Made by a program: the position numbers and the translations under genes. From positions 189,376 to 253,375 of the forward strand of contig NZ_KI912469.1 in assembly GCF_000518665.1 (NCBI RefSeq): 64,000 nucleotides of DNA, written 5' to 3'. Source of the DNA: Microvirga flocculans ATCC BAA-817 (GTDB lineage Bacteria > Pseudomonadota > Alphaproteobacteria > Rhizobiales > Beijerinckiaceae). How positions within the stretch are numbered: position 1 is the first letter of the stretch; the number at the start of each line of letters is the position of its first letter. The notes under the pieces are model-generated. The model did not search any database, was not told the origin of the DNA, and saw nothing but the letters and a program-made list of their open reading frames with translations. Positions 36,633 through 44,439 of this stretch are shown here, piece by piece.

Positions 36633-36797
36633 GCTGACGGCAGGTCTCCTGGCTCGCGGGTCGATGCCTTTCGCCGCCTTCCCGGGACTTTGAGGCCCAG
36701 TGGCATGTGGGGCGAAGGCTCGCCGCTTACAGTTGCGGGGGCAGCCGCGGTGTTTCACCGCATTCCCTTTTCACCCCGTCTCCGGGGCACCGTCTGT
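36633..36797 (-). promoter_or_regulatory. Cobalamin riboswitch
   Basis: The minus strand carries the full set of conserved blocks: GGTGCC...GGGTGAAAAGGGAA near 36765-36790, the GCTGCCCCCGCAACTGTAAG core (36726-36745), CCACTGGG (36696-36703) and the 3' B12 box AGCCAGGAGACCTGCC (36639-36654). It reads into hupE, 130 bases downstream. A stem TCTCC-CGAC-GGAGA covers the hupE ribosome site, suggesting translational control. Divergent cobO on the other strand is not covered. Confidence 0.93.
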
Positions 36798-36912
36798 GAC
36801 ATCCTTACCGGGGCGGGGGGGATCTTTCAAGCCTGCATGGGCAAATCGTCCAGCCTTGAAATCCGGCCGGGGGCTGTTCATGGTGCAGCCCCTCACGAGG
36901 AGGCAGATCGCC

Positions 36913-37518
36913 ATGACCCCGGACGAAGAAGCGCGCCACCGCGCCAAGATGATCAAGCGCAAGGAAGTGCAGGACCGGGAGGTCGCCTCGAAGACGGTCG
37001 AGAAGGGGCTCCTCATCGTCCATACGGGCCCCGGCAAGGGCAAGTCGACGGCGGCTTTCGGCCTGATGCTGCGGGCGCTCGGGCGCGGGTTCCGGGTGGG
37101 CGTGGTGCAGTTCATCAAGGGAGCTTGGGAAACCGGCGAGCGCCTCGCCCTCGAGCGGTTCTCCGATCAGGTCGAGTGGCACACCATGGGCGAGGGCTTC
37201 ACCTGGGAGACGCAGGACCGGTCCCGCGACGTGGCGGCGGCCGAGCGCGCCTGGGAGAAGGCCAAGGAGCTGATGGCCCGGGAGGACATCCGCCTCCTGG
37301 TGCTCGACGAACTCAACATCGCGCTGCGCTACGAATATCTCGACCTGGCCGCGGTGGTCGAAACCCTCAGGCGGCGCAGGCCGGATCTGCATGTGGTCGT
37401 CACCGGCCGCAACGCCAAGCCGGAGCTGATCGAGGCCGCCGACCTCGTGACCGAGATGACCCTCGTGAAGCATCACTTCGCCGCCGGGGTGAAGGCGCAG
37501 GAAGGCGTGGAGTTTTGA
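36913..37518 (+). CDS. cobO: Cob(I)alamin adenosyltransferase
   Basis: 201 aa. ATP:corrinoid adenosyltransferase, CobA/CobO type. P-loop [12 protein letters not shown] near residue 37; [13 protein letters not shown] near residue 120; C-terminal [19 protein letters not shown]. The start is fixed by a GAGGAGG ribosome site nine bases upstream. Its stop shares one base with the cobQ start. It is transcribed away from the riboswitch, with no second riboswitch visible. Confidence 0.93.
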   Translation: MTPDEEARHRAKMIKRKEVQDREVASKTVEKGLLIVHTGPGKGKSTAAFGLMLRALGRGFRVGVVQFIKGAWETGERLALERFSDQVEWHTMGEGFTWETQDRSRDVAAAERAWEKAKELMAREDIRLLVLDELNIALRYEYLDLAAVVETLRRRRPDLHVVVTGRNAKPELIEAADLVTEMTLVKHHFAAGVKAQEGVEF

Positions 37519-38975
37519 TGCGCGCGCTGATGGTGCAGGGCACCGGCTCGAATGTGGGCAAGTCGCTGCTCGTGGCCGGCCTGTGCCGGGTCTTCGCGCG
37601 GCGCGGGATGAAGGTCCGGCCCTTCAAGCCGCAGAACATGTCGAACAACGCCGCCGTCACCGCCGATGGCGGCGAGATCGGCCGCGCCCAGGCGCTACAG
37701 GCGCGCGCGGCGGGCGTTGCGCCCAGCGTCCACATGAACCCGGTGCTGCTCAAGCCCCAGAGCGAGACGGGCTCGCAGGTGGTGGTGCAGGGCCGGGTCG
37801 CCGGCACGGCGAAGGCGCGGGAATACCAGGCCTGGAAGCCGCGCCTCATGGAGGCGGTGCTCGACAGCTTCGCGCGGCTTTCGCAGGAGGCCGATCTCGT
37901 TCTCGTCGAGGGGGCGGGCTCGGCGTCGGAGGTGAATCTCCGGTCCGGCGACATCGCGAATATGGGCTTCGCCCGCGCTGCCGATGTGCCGGTGGTGCTC
38001 GTGGGCGACATCGACAGGGGCGGCGTGATCGCGAGCCTCGTGGGCACCAAGGCGGTGCTCGATGCGGCGGATGCCGCGATGATCAAAGGCTTCGTCGTCA
38101 ACCGCTTCCGGGGCGACCCGAGCCTGTTCGAGAGCGGCATGCGCTTCGTCTCCGAACGCACCGGCTGGCCCGCGCTCGGCCTCGTGCCGCATTTTCCCGA
38201 CGCCGCCCGCCTTCCGGCTGAAGATGGCCTCGGCTTGCGCCGCGAGGGTCGCAGGGGCGCGGTGACCATCGCCGTGCCGGTCACGCCCTGGATCTCCAAT
38301 TTCGACGATCTCGACCCGCTGCGCGAGGAGCCGGGAGTCGCGGTGGTTCTCGTCGAGCCGGGCCAGCCTCTCCCTGCGGAGGCCGCGCTCGTCCTGCTGC
38401 CGGGCTCCAAGACCACCATCGACGATCTTCTCTTCATGCGCGCACAGGGCTGGGACATCGACCTGAAGGCGCATGTGCGCCGGGGCGGGCATGTGCTCGG
38501 CCTGTGCGGCGGTTACCAGATGCTCGGGAGCAGCATCCAGGATCCCTTCGGCATCGAGGGCGAGGCGGGCCGCTCCGTCACGGGCCTCGGCCTTCTCGAT
38601 GTCGCGACGACGCTCACCGCGAGGAAGCGGCTGGAAGCGGTGGCGGGGACGACGCTTGCGGACGGCACGCCGCTGTCCGGCTACGAGATGCATATCGGCG
38701 AAACGTCAGGACCGGATGCCGCCTCGCGCGCCTTCGCGCGCTTGTCGGACGGGCGGCGCGACGGCGCGGTTTCGGCGGACGGGCGCGTGACCGGCACCTA
38801 TGTGCACGGCCTGTTCTCGGACGACCGTCAGCGGGCGCGCTGGCTGCGCCTGCTGGGAGCCGAGACGAGCGATCTCGCTTACGAGGCTCTCGTCGACGAT
38901 ATTCTCGACCGCTTCGCCGATCACCTGGAAGCGCATCTCGATTGCGAGCGGCTTCTCGCGCTCAGCGCGCGGTGA
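37518..38975 (+). CDS. cobQ: Cobyric acid synthase
   Basis: 485 aa. Glutamine-dependent amidation of side chains b, d, e and g of adenosylcobyrinic acid diamide. The N-terminal dethiobiotin-synthetase-like domain starts [14 protein letters not shown], with [10 protein letters not shown] and the C-terminal amidotransferase nucleophile in [10 protein letters not shown]. It directly follows cobO. Its 3' end overlaps the convergent cbiB by 14 bases. Confidence 0.94.
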   Translation: MRALMVQGTGSNVGKSLLVAGLCRVFARRGMKVRPFKPQNMSNNAAVTADGGEIGRAQALQARAAGVAPSVHMNPVLLKPQSETGSQVVVQGRVAGTAKAREYQAWKPRLMEAVLDSFARLSQEADLVLVEGAGSASEVNLRSGDIANMGFARAADVPVVLVGDIDRGGVIASLVGTKAVLDAADAAMIKGFVVNRFRGDPSLFESGMRFVSERTGWPALGLVPHFPDAARLPAEDGLGLRREGRRGAVTIAVPVTPWISNFDDLDPLREEPGVAVVLVEPGQPLPAEAALVLLPGSKTTIDDLLFMRAQGWDIDLKAHVRRGGHVLGLCGGYQMLGSSIQDPFGIEGEAGRSVTGLGLLDVATTLTARKRLEAVAGTTLADGTPLSGYEMHIGETSGPDAASRAFARLSDGRRDGAVSADGRVTGTYVHGLFSDDRQRARWLRLLGAETSDLAYEALVDDILDRFADHLEAHLDCERLLALSAR

Positions 38976-39948
38976 TCCACGCGAGAAGCGCCAGCCCGGC
39001 GGCGAGCGCGAACAGCAATCCGCAGGCCGTGCGGTAGAGCGCGAGCGCGCGGTCGATGTCGTCCGCATTCGCCTCGGCGCGCCCGTCGCCCATCCAGCCG
39101 TCCTCGATGCGCACATCGCCGTAGACGCGCGGGCCCGCGAGCCTGAGGCCGAGCGCTCCCGCCATGGCGGCCTCGGGCCATCCCGCATTGGGCGAGCGGT
39201 GATGCGCCGCGTCGCGCCGGACCGCGCGCCATGCACCGCGAGGCGAGGCGTCCCGGTGCAGAACAGCTGCGGCGAGGATGAGCAGGGCCGTGAGGCGCGA
39301 GGCTGGAAGATTCACGAGATCGTCGAACCGCGCCGCCGCCCAGCCGAAGGCCTCGTGGCGAGGCGTGCGATGGCCGATCATGCTGTCGGCGGTGTTCGTG
39401 GCCTTGTAGAGGGCCGCGCCCGGCAGCCCGCCGAGGCCGAGCCAGAAGGCGGGAGCGACGATCCCGTCGGAGAAGTTCTCCGCGAGGCTCTCGATGGCGG
39501 CGCGGGAGACGCCCGCTTCGTCGAGGCTCTGCGGATTGCGCCCGACGATCATCGACACCGCCCTGCGTCCTCCCTCGATTCCGCCCTCGCGCAGGCCCTT
39601 CGAGACCGCCGCCACATGGTCGTGCAGGCTGCGCTGCGCCAGGAGGCTGCTGGCGAGAATCGCCAGGATCGCGAGGCCGGGCAGACCGAGCGGCCCGAGA
39701 AGCGCCCCGACCGCCCAGGCCGTCACGCCCGTGACGGCGAGAAGCGCCAGGAGGGCGAGGATCCCGGCAGCGCGCCGCCGCCCGAAGGGCCATGCCTCCC
39801 GGTTCAGGCTACGGTCGAGCCTCTTGATGAGCCGACCGAGCCAGGTGACGGGATGCCCGATCCATGTGTAAAGGCGGTGGGGATAGCCGAAGGCCGCCTC
39901 CGCCGCGAGGGCGAGGGTCAGGAGGATCAGGCTGTCGGAGAGGGACAT
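38962..39948 (-). CDS. cbiB: Adenosylcobinamide-phosphate synthase
   Basis: 328 aa (called CobD in rhizobia). Inner membrane enzyme that attaches the aminopropanol arm to adenosylcobyric acid. Four to five hydrophobic segments and the family stretches [23 protein letters not shown] and [13 protein letters not shown]. Divergent from cobC, with 11 bases between the two starts. Confidence 0.93.
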   Translation of the reverse strand: MSLSDSLILLTLALAAEAAFGYPHRLYTWIGHPVTWLGRLIKRLDRSLNREAWPFGRRRAAGILALLALLAVTGVTAWAVGALLGPLGLPGLAILAILASSLLAQRSLHDHVAAVSKGLREGGIEGGRRAVSMIVGRNPQSLDEAGVSRAAIESLAENFSDGIVAPAFWLGLGGLPGAALYKATNTADSMIGHRTPRHEAFGWAAARFDDLVNLPASRLTALLILAAAVLHRDASPRGAWRAVRRDAAHHRSPNAGWPEAAMAGALGLRLAGPRVYGDVRIEDGWMGDGRAEANADDIDRALALYRTACGLLFALAAGLALLAWITAR

Positions 39949-39959
39949 GGGTGAGGTGG

Positions 39960-40964
39960 ATGAGTGAAGCGCGGATCTGGCACGGGGGCGACCTGGACGA
40001 GGCCCGGCGGCTCTTTCCGCAGGCGCCCGAGCCGTGGATCGACCTCTCGACGGGGATCAACCCCATAGCCTATCCCATGCCCTCCTTGCCAGCCTCCTCG
40101 TTCGAGCGGCTGCCGTCGCCCGCCGAGCACCGGGACCTGGAGGCGGCTGCGGCCGAGGCCTATGGGGCGGCGCATCCCGCCACGGTGGCGGCGGCTCCGG
40201 GAACGCAGATCCTCATCAGCCTCCTGCCGGCCCTGATGCCCCGCGCTCGCGTGGCCGTGCTGGGGCCCACCTATGCGGAACACGCGCAGGCCTGGCGTGG
40301 GGCAGGGCACGATGTTGCGGACGTGCAGACCCTGGAGGAAGCCGAGAGCGCGGAGATTCTCGTCCTGGTCAATCCCAACAATCCCGATGGCCGGATCGTC
40401 GGCCGGGAGGTGTTGCGCGCGCGCGCGGCGGCCTTGCGCTCGCGCGGGGGCTGGCTCGTGGTCGACGAGGCCTTTGCCGATTTCGAGGCCGGCGAGTCGC
40501 TCGTTCCGGTCCTGCCCGAGAACGCCATCGTCCTGCGCTCCTTCGGCAAGACCTATGGATTGGCGGGCGTGAGGCTCGGCTTCGCGGTGGCCGGCGAAAC
40601 CATGACAGCACGGCTGCGCGCGGCGATGGGACCTTGGGCCGTCTCGGGCCCGGCCCTGATCGTCGGACGTCGGGCCTTGCGGGATCGCGCCTGGCGGGAG
40701 ACGGCGCTGCGGGATCGCGAGAGGGATGCGCGCCGCCTCGATGCGCTGCTGCGGCCGCTGGCGGACGGGCCCGTTCAAGGCACCTGCCTCTACCGCCTTC
40801 TCACGAGCGCGCGCGCGCCGGAGCTTTTCGCGCATCTCGGACGCCACGGAATCTGGGTGCGCCGCTTTCAGTCCGATCCCGCGCGACTCAGATTCGGGTT
40901 GCCCGGTTCCGAGGCTGCCTGGCAACGTCTCGGCGATGCGCTGGCGGCCTTTGCAGAACGCTAA
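39960..40964 (+). CDS. cobC: Threonine-phosphate decarboxylase-like aminotransferase
   Basis: 334 aa. PLP-dependent fold-type I enzyme supplying the aminopropanol phosphate precursor. HGGDLDEARRLF at the N-terminus, NPNNPDGR near residue 140, PLP lysine in RSFGKTYGLAG near residue 195, and C-terminal RRFQSDPARLRFGLPG. It starts 11 bases from divergent cbiB and ends the cobalamin cluster. A palindromic repeat follows. Confidence 0.92.
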   Translation: MSEARIWHGGDLDEARRLFPQAPEPWIDLSTGINPIAYPMPSLPASSFERLPSPAEHRDLEAAAAEAYGAAHPATVAAAPGTQILISLLPALMPRARVAVLGPTYAEHAQAWRGAGHDVADVQTLEEAESAEILVLVNPNNPDGRIVGREVLRARAAALRSRGGWLVVDEAFADFEAGESLVPVLPENAIVLRSFGKTYGLAGVRLGFAVAGETMTARLRAAMGPWAVSGPALIVGRRALRDRAWRETALRDRERDARRLDALLRPLADGPVQGTCLYRLLTSARAPELFAHLGRHGIWVRRFQSDPARLRFGLPGSEAAWQRLGDALAAFAER

Positions 40965-41012
40965 AGCATCGGACCCAAAAGTGGACTTGCACTTTTGGGA
41001 TCCATCCGATCC
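40965..41012. repeat. Palindromic intergenic repeat, type D
   Basis: Nested inverted repeat: outer ATCGGA/TCCGAT and inner CCCAAAAGTG / CACTTTTGGG around GACTTG. It lies between convergent genes (cobC and the 87-aa gene). The general pattern GCATCGGACC...GATCCATCCGAT resembles REP-like units seen widely in alphaproteobacteria. It differs in sequence from the two-hairpin copies elsewhere in this window. Confidence 0.6.
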
Positions 41013-41068
41013 TTCTCAGGATGCGCTAGAGGAAAGCGGCACGGGACATTTTGCGCCAGAGCGAGCGG

Positions 41069-41332
41069 TCAGCTTCGCGACCGTCCCAGACGCTTCACGT
41101 TGGCGCGGACGCGCTTGCGGTAGCCTTTCACGACCTTGTGCGCGGAGCCTCCGGTTGCGATGGTCAGAGACGCCTCGGCGAAGGCCGAGACCTTTTCCGT
41201 CACCATGAGCATGCTTTCCGAGGCGGAGCCCCGGCCCGTGGCGGCCTGGGACAGGCGAACCCAGATCACGATCTGGGATTCGACGGCCAGCATCGCGGTG
41301 TCGTTTGCGAGTTTGATCAAAGGCAGAAGCAT
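41069..41332 (-). CDS. Conserved small alphaproteobacterial protein
   Basis: 87 aa. A helical N-terminus with alternating hydrophobics, a Ser/Ala/Thr-rich centre (TIATGGSAHKVV) and a very basic C-terminus (RKRVRANVKRL). It resembles small phasin-like/hypothetical proteins frequent in Rhizobiales. No catalytic motif. Function unknown. Confidence 0.65.
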   Translation of the reverse strand: MLLPLIKLANDTAMLAVESQIVIWVRLSQAATGRGSASESMLMVTEKVSAFAEASLTIATGGSAHKVVKGYRKRVRANVKRLGRSRS

Positions 41333-41433
41333 CTGAAGTCCTAAAAAAGCCCGTTCGGCGCGTGCTCCCGCCGCCCAGCATCGTTACCGGAGATCGATGG
41401 CCCCCTTCAACCTCCCACGGTGTCGCTGCGCGC

Positions 41434-41745
41434 TTACGGGCTGCCCGCCCAGCTGACGAGGGCGCTCGCGGGGTTCCTGTCGGTGGGAACGGCGATCCGG
41501 ACCGCGGCCGGGGGCGTCGCCCTGGTCATGCAGTCCCGCATGTGGGAGCGGCGGGCATCCTTGATGATCTCGCGATAATCGGTCGTCGACATGTTGCGGG
41601 TTCTGAGGATCAGGCGGGTCTCCTTGTAGCAGGCATCCCAGCGCGCCTTGCCTTCGGGAGACGAAGCCCAACCCTGCTCCTGCGCCCAGGCATGCGAGGC
41701 GGCCATGGCGGCGGCTGCGAAAACACAGAAAGAGAAGATGCGCAT
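41434..41745 (-). CDS. Small exported protein of unknown function
   Basis: 103 aa from the preferred start (six codons earlier is possible; neither has a good ribosome site). Signal peptide 1-21 (ending HAWAQ). The mature part holds a Cys pair in WDACYKETRLIL and MRDCMTRATPP. No recognised domain; function unknown. Confidence 0.55.
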   Translation of the reverse strand: MRIFSFCVFAAAAMAASHAWAQEQGWASSPEGKARWDACYKETRLILRTRNMSTTDYREIIKDARRSHMRDCMTRATPPAAVRIAVPTDRNPASALVSWAGSP

Positions 41746-41886
41746 GTGCGGTGCCCACATCATGTGAATTCATTCACGATGCGACTATAACCGCCTTCCG
41801 GCCCCGTCGTCCCGTGGAAGGGGCCAAATCAAAAGAGTATCCACCTTTGCCCCACCGCCCGGGGCATAAACGGGCACGAAGGTTTT

Positions 41887-42006
41887 TCACGGCAGCTGGC
41901 TGCACAGGAAGAAGGCGGTGAGCGCCGCCGTCAACGCAATCGCCGCCAAACCTCTGTCGATGAGATCGACCGGAAAAGCCGTGCGATTGAACGTCCGCTT
42001 GATCAA
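41887..42006 (-). CDS. Possible 39-aa small membrane protein
   Basis: A TTG start preceded by AGGGAG at ten bases opens a 39-residue frame with a basic N-terminus and one hydrophobic helix (GLAAIALTAALTAFFL). The frame is open further upstream but without ATG or GTG. A weak call, offered because the gap 41746-42345 is otherwise empty. Confidence 0.25.
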   Translation of the reverse strand: MIKRTFNRTAFPVDLIDRGLAAIALTAALTAFFLCSQLP

Positions 42007-42345
42007 GATACTGCGTGCTCCCTGGAACCGGTGGAGGCCGAGCCTGGAGATTCGTCGGGCGCGATCCGAAGAGCCGCGCCAGCGAACAGCCGATGCCGCC
42101 GTTCCGCAAGAACGGCTAGCTGTGGCAGGGCGCCTTCAAGTCAACCTTTCGACAGTCGAGAGGCCTTCGACTTTGAGATGAGGGGCCGGGCGCGAGATAT
42201 CCAGAGCCGGGCACCAGCAGCCATCGCTCGGGGCATGAGAGGGGGGCGAACCGTGGACCCGTTATGTCTCAGCAGCCGTGAAACGGTTGTCTAAAGGCTC
42301 GAACCTGGATGCGAGGAAATCGGCTCAGGTCTTCGACGAACAAGA
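42007..42345. other. Gene-free stretch before tRNA-Gln
   Basis: About 340 bases with only short frames of poor codon use. It lies downstream of the tRNA on the minus strand. No terminator or element was recognised. Confidence 0.4.
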
Positions 42346-42419
42346 TGGCTGGGGGACCTGGATTCGAACCAAGACTAACGGAGTCAGAGTCCGCTGTTCT
42401 ACCATTAAACTATCCCCCA
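42346..42419 (-). tRNA. tRNA-Gln (CTG anticodon)
   Basis: Complete cloverleaf on the minus strand: acceptor TGGGGGA / TCCCCCA, discriminator G and encoded CCA; D-arm with AATGGTA loop; anticodon stem GCGGA/TCCGT with loop CTCTGAC giving anticodon CTG; T-loop TTCGAAT. A partial direct copy of its 5' half is found 4.5 kb away at 46930. Confidence 0.93.
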
Positions 42420-42457
42420 CCATAACCACTTGAAAAACCAATGCTTTTTTAGCTCGG

Positions 42458-42468
42458 TTTACAAGATC
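42458..42468 (+). repeat. Left 11-base inverted repeat of the island
   Basis: GTTTACAAGAT; its reverse complement is at 46871-46881. A second GTTTACAA occurs about 20 bases further in. Possible transposase or recombinase binding site. Confidence 0.45.
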
Positions 42469-42554
42469 GGGGGTGAAGTTTACAAAACTGCCCCGGCGGT
42501 GACGGTCAGATAGGTCCTTTTCTGTTCTCGGTCAAGCCCGTCTCAGCGTCCACC

Positions 42555-42731
42555 TTAGACAATTTCGAAGCGACGGCGGTTAGCCTCGGCAACGTCCATC
42601 TGATCAATGAAGCGGGTGTACCGCTCTACCATCGGCAGGCTTATTCCGATGTCGTTTGCAATAGCCTGGGCCGTATAGCCGGCCCGGCGACGTGTCAGTA
42701 CGGCCGTCCCGCGAAGGCCATGCAGGGTATG
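42555..42731 (-). pseudogene. Tyrosine recombinase (integrase) C-terminal remnant
   Basis: About 58 codons open up to the LuxR-like stop. The translation begins at TLHGLRGTAV, carrying the H-x-x-R catalytic pair, continues RRAGYTAQAIANDIGIS, and has the likely nucleophile Tyr in MVERYTRF. No start codon or upstream catalytic half is present; the sequence joins the LuxR-like remnant exactly ahead of the conserved motif. The position beside tRNA-Gln fits an island integrase. Confidence 0.6.
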
Positions 42732-43236
42732 TCATGCCTCCATCGGAACCAGGCCGGTGCGCAGCGCTATGGCGACTGCGTGCGGAGCGTTGCGCGTTCC
42801 GATCTTCTTCATGATTGTCTTCCGGTGGACCTTCACGGTTGCCTCTGCCAGATTGAGAGAGCGGCCGGTTGCCTTGCAACTCTGGCCCTCCACCATCTGA
42901 CGCAGGACCTCCATTTCGCGGAGGTATCGCGCGCTCCTCATGGAGATCCAGCCCGAGGTAGTAGTGGAGCACGCTGTTGGTGTGCCGCGGGGAATCCGGC
43001 CAGAGACGACGAGCCACCTTCAGCGTGCAGATCCATGGCGTGTCGCCGCCAGCGAAGAACTCCTGCTCGAAGGTCGTGTTGTGGTGTCCCGCCGGCGCGA
43101 TGGAGAGGTGATCCGAGACATCCAGACAGCCACCTTGGGCCCTGGCTCGAATGAGCTCTGCGCCAAGATCCCACTCGAACTGAGCAACGTGCCTGATCTG
43201 ACCATCCGAGGATCTGCCAATTATGCCCTTCGGCAT
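42732..43236 (-). pseudogene. LuxR-family regulator, frameshifted
   Basis: The last 69 codons (42732-42941) encode a GerE/LuxR helix-turn-helix: LREMEVLRQMVEGQS...LNLAEATVKVHRKTIMKKIG. The preceding ~97 codons, in another frame from 43236, show clean GC-third-position coding (MPKGIIGRSS... to HTNSVLHYYLGLDL) and probably form the N-terminal part. The two meet around 42940, indicating a frameshift. A separate 69-aa DNA-binding protein from the internal ATG is possible but less likely. Confidence 0.5.
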
Positions 43237-43350
43237 GGTCTCTGGATCATCTGGCAGGAACTGCCCGCGATTCCTGTTCCGCCTCTTTAGAGCTTCCCTG
43301 CCGGTGCCTCTGGTAGGGAGGAGCCCTTCTTGGGCGTTTCCTCCCAAACT

Positions 43351-43385
43351 GCCCTCCTGAGCTTCGGCTCGGGAGGGCCTTTTTG
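43351..43385 (+). terminator. Strong hairpin with T-run inside the island
   Basis: GCCCTCCTGAG-CTTC-GGCTCGGGAGGGC forms an 11-bp stem followed by CTTTTTG on the plus strand. No plus-strand gene precedes it. It lies just past the 3' end of the minus-strand glycosyltransferase and may limit that transcript as well. Confidence 0.5.
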
Positions 43386-43439
43386 TGTTTTGGCTTGCAG
43401 CGATGATCAATTACGACTGCCGTCGTGCGCAACGTGGCC

Positions 43440-44372
43440 CTACTTTGAGGCCGATTTCCCGTCCTTCGCGCTCTCGCTCTGCTTTGATTTGAGCGCCGCT
43501 ATTTGCGCATTCCGCTCCTTAATGATCCCGCGCAGCACATGGTTATCTGTCTCCAGCTTCGTGGTCCATTGCTTTAAAGCTGCAAAGTCTTGCTCCAATT
43601 TGAGCGTCCACGACTGGGAGTCTTGCAGCGCCGCCTTTAGGTCGTTGACGGCTTCTTCGAGCAGGAGAGCCGTATTGGCTTGCGCAGCACTATGCTGCCG
43701 ATACTCGAGCAACGGCTTTGCAACATAAACGGGTTCATATCCAGCACCCAACATACGCGCGAAGAGATCCATGTCCTCTGGGCCACGGGTCTTTCTGTAG
43801 CCGCCGACATGGTTATAAGCACGCCGTCGGTACATCGAAGATCCGTTGATGAAATTGTCCGTACGAACGTTCGCTATTGCCTCAGGAGACGGCTCTTTGA
43901 ATTTCCAGTAATAGGCGTCGGAGTCGGTGAGCTTCTCAGCTTTGACACGTCCAGCTAGGTCAGCTGCTCTAGGGCCGAAGATCAACATATCGAAGTATGC
44001 CACCCCAGCCTTCGGATTGTTGTCCAGAGCACTACGCAGTTCGCGGATGAATGAAGGGTGTGCGCGGTTATCTGCCCCGATAAACGCAATGTAGTCGCCC
44101 GTAGTCAGCTCGACTGCTTTTTTAAAGTTTTCAACGATACCCAGGTTGCGCTGGTTGTAGACCGCCCGAAATATATTCGCATAATCTCGGGGGTGCCGGT
44201 CCAAGAACTCGGTAATAACTTCCTTCGATTTGTCGGTTGAGCAGTCATCGATGATGAGCACCTCGATGGGCGCTTCATCTTGGTTTGCGACGGACTGAAG
44301 GGCTTCCATCAGGAAGTGTCCATAATTGTAGTTCGGGACAATAATGCTGACGGTGCTTTGTCTTAGCGTCAT
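43440..44372 (-). CDS. Family 2 glycosyltransferase with C-terminal coiled coil
   Basis: 310 aa. GT-A fold: VSIIVPNYNYGHFL near residue 8, IEVLIIDDCSTD near 37, the metal-site region FIGADNRAHP near 100, and the acceptor/catalytic GPEDMDLF near 205. Residues ~240-310 are charged and predicted coiled coil. It probably adds a sugar to a surface glycan. The start with MTLRQST has an AGGA ribosome site. Base composition is lower in GC than flanking chromosome genes. Confidence 0.85.
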   Translation of the reverse strand: MTLRQSTVSIIVPNYNYGHFLMEALQSVANQDEAPIEVLIIDDCSTDKSKEVITEFLDRHPRDYANIFRAVYNQRNLGIVENFKKAVELTTGDYIAFIGADNRAHPSFIRELRSALDNNPKAGVAYFDMLIFGPRAADLAGRVKAEKLTDSDAYYWKFKEPSPEAIANVRTDNFINGSSMYRRRAYNHVGGYRKTRGPEDMDLFARMLGAGYEPVYVAKPLLEYRQHSAAQANTALLLEEAVNDLKAALQDSQSWTLKLEQDFAALKQWTTKLETDNHVLRGIIKERNAQIAALKSKQSESAKDGKSASK

Positions 44373-44439
44373 CTTAAATATCCTGATGCTGGCGCAGGCG
44401 CTGATGATCAGACGGCCTGCTCGGTTCGGACTCTTCTCT

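Noticed and set aside
42940..43290. 116-codon plus-strand frame in the LuxR region
   Set aside because: The opposite strand shows better GC-third-position coding and continues into a recognisable LuxR domain; the plus frame has no family resemblance.
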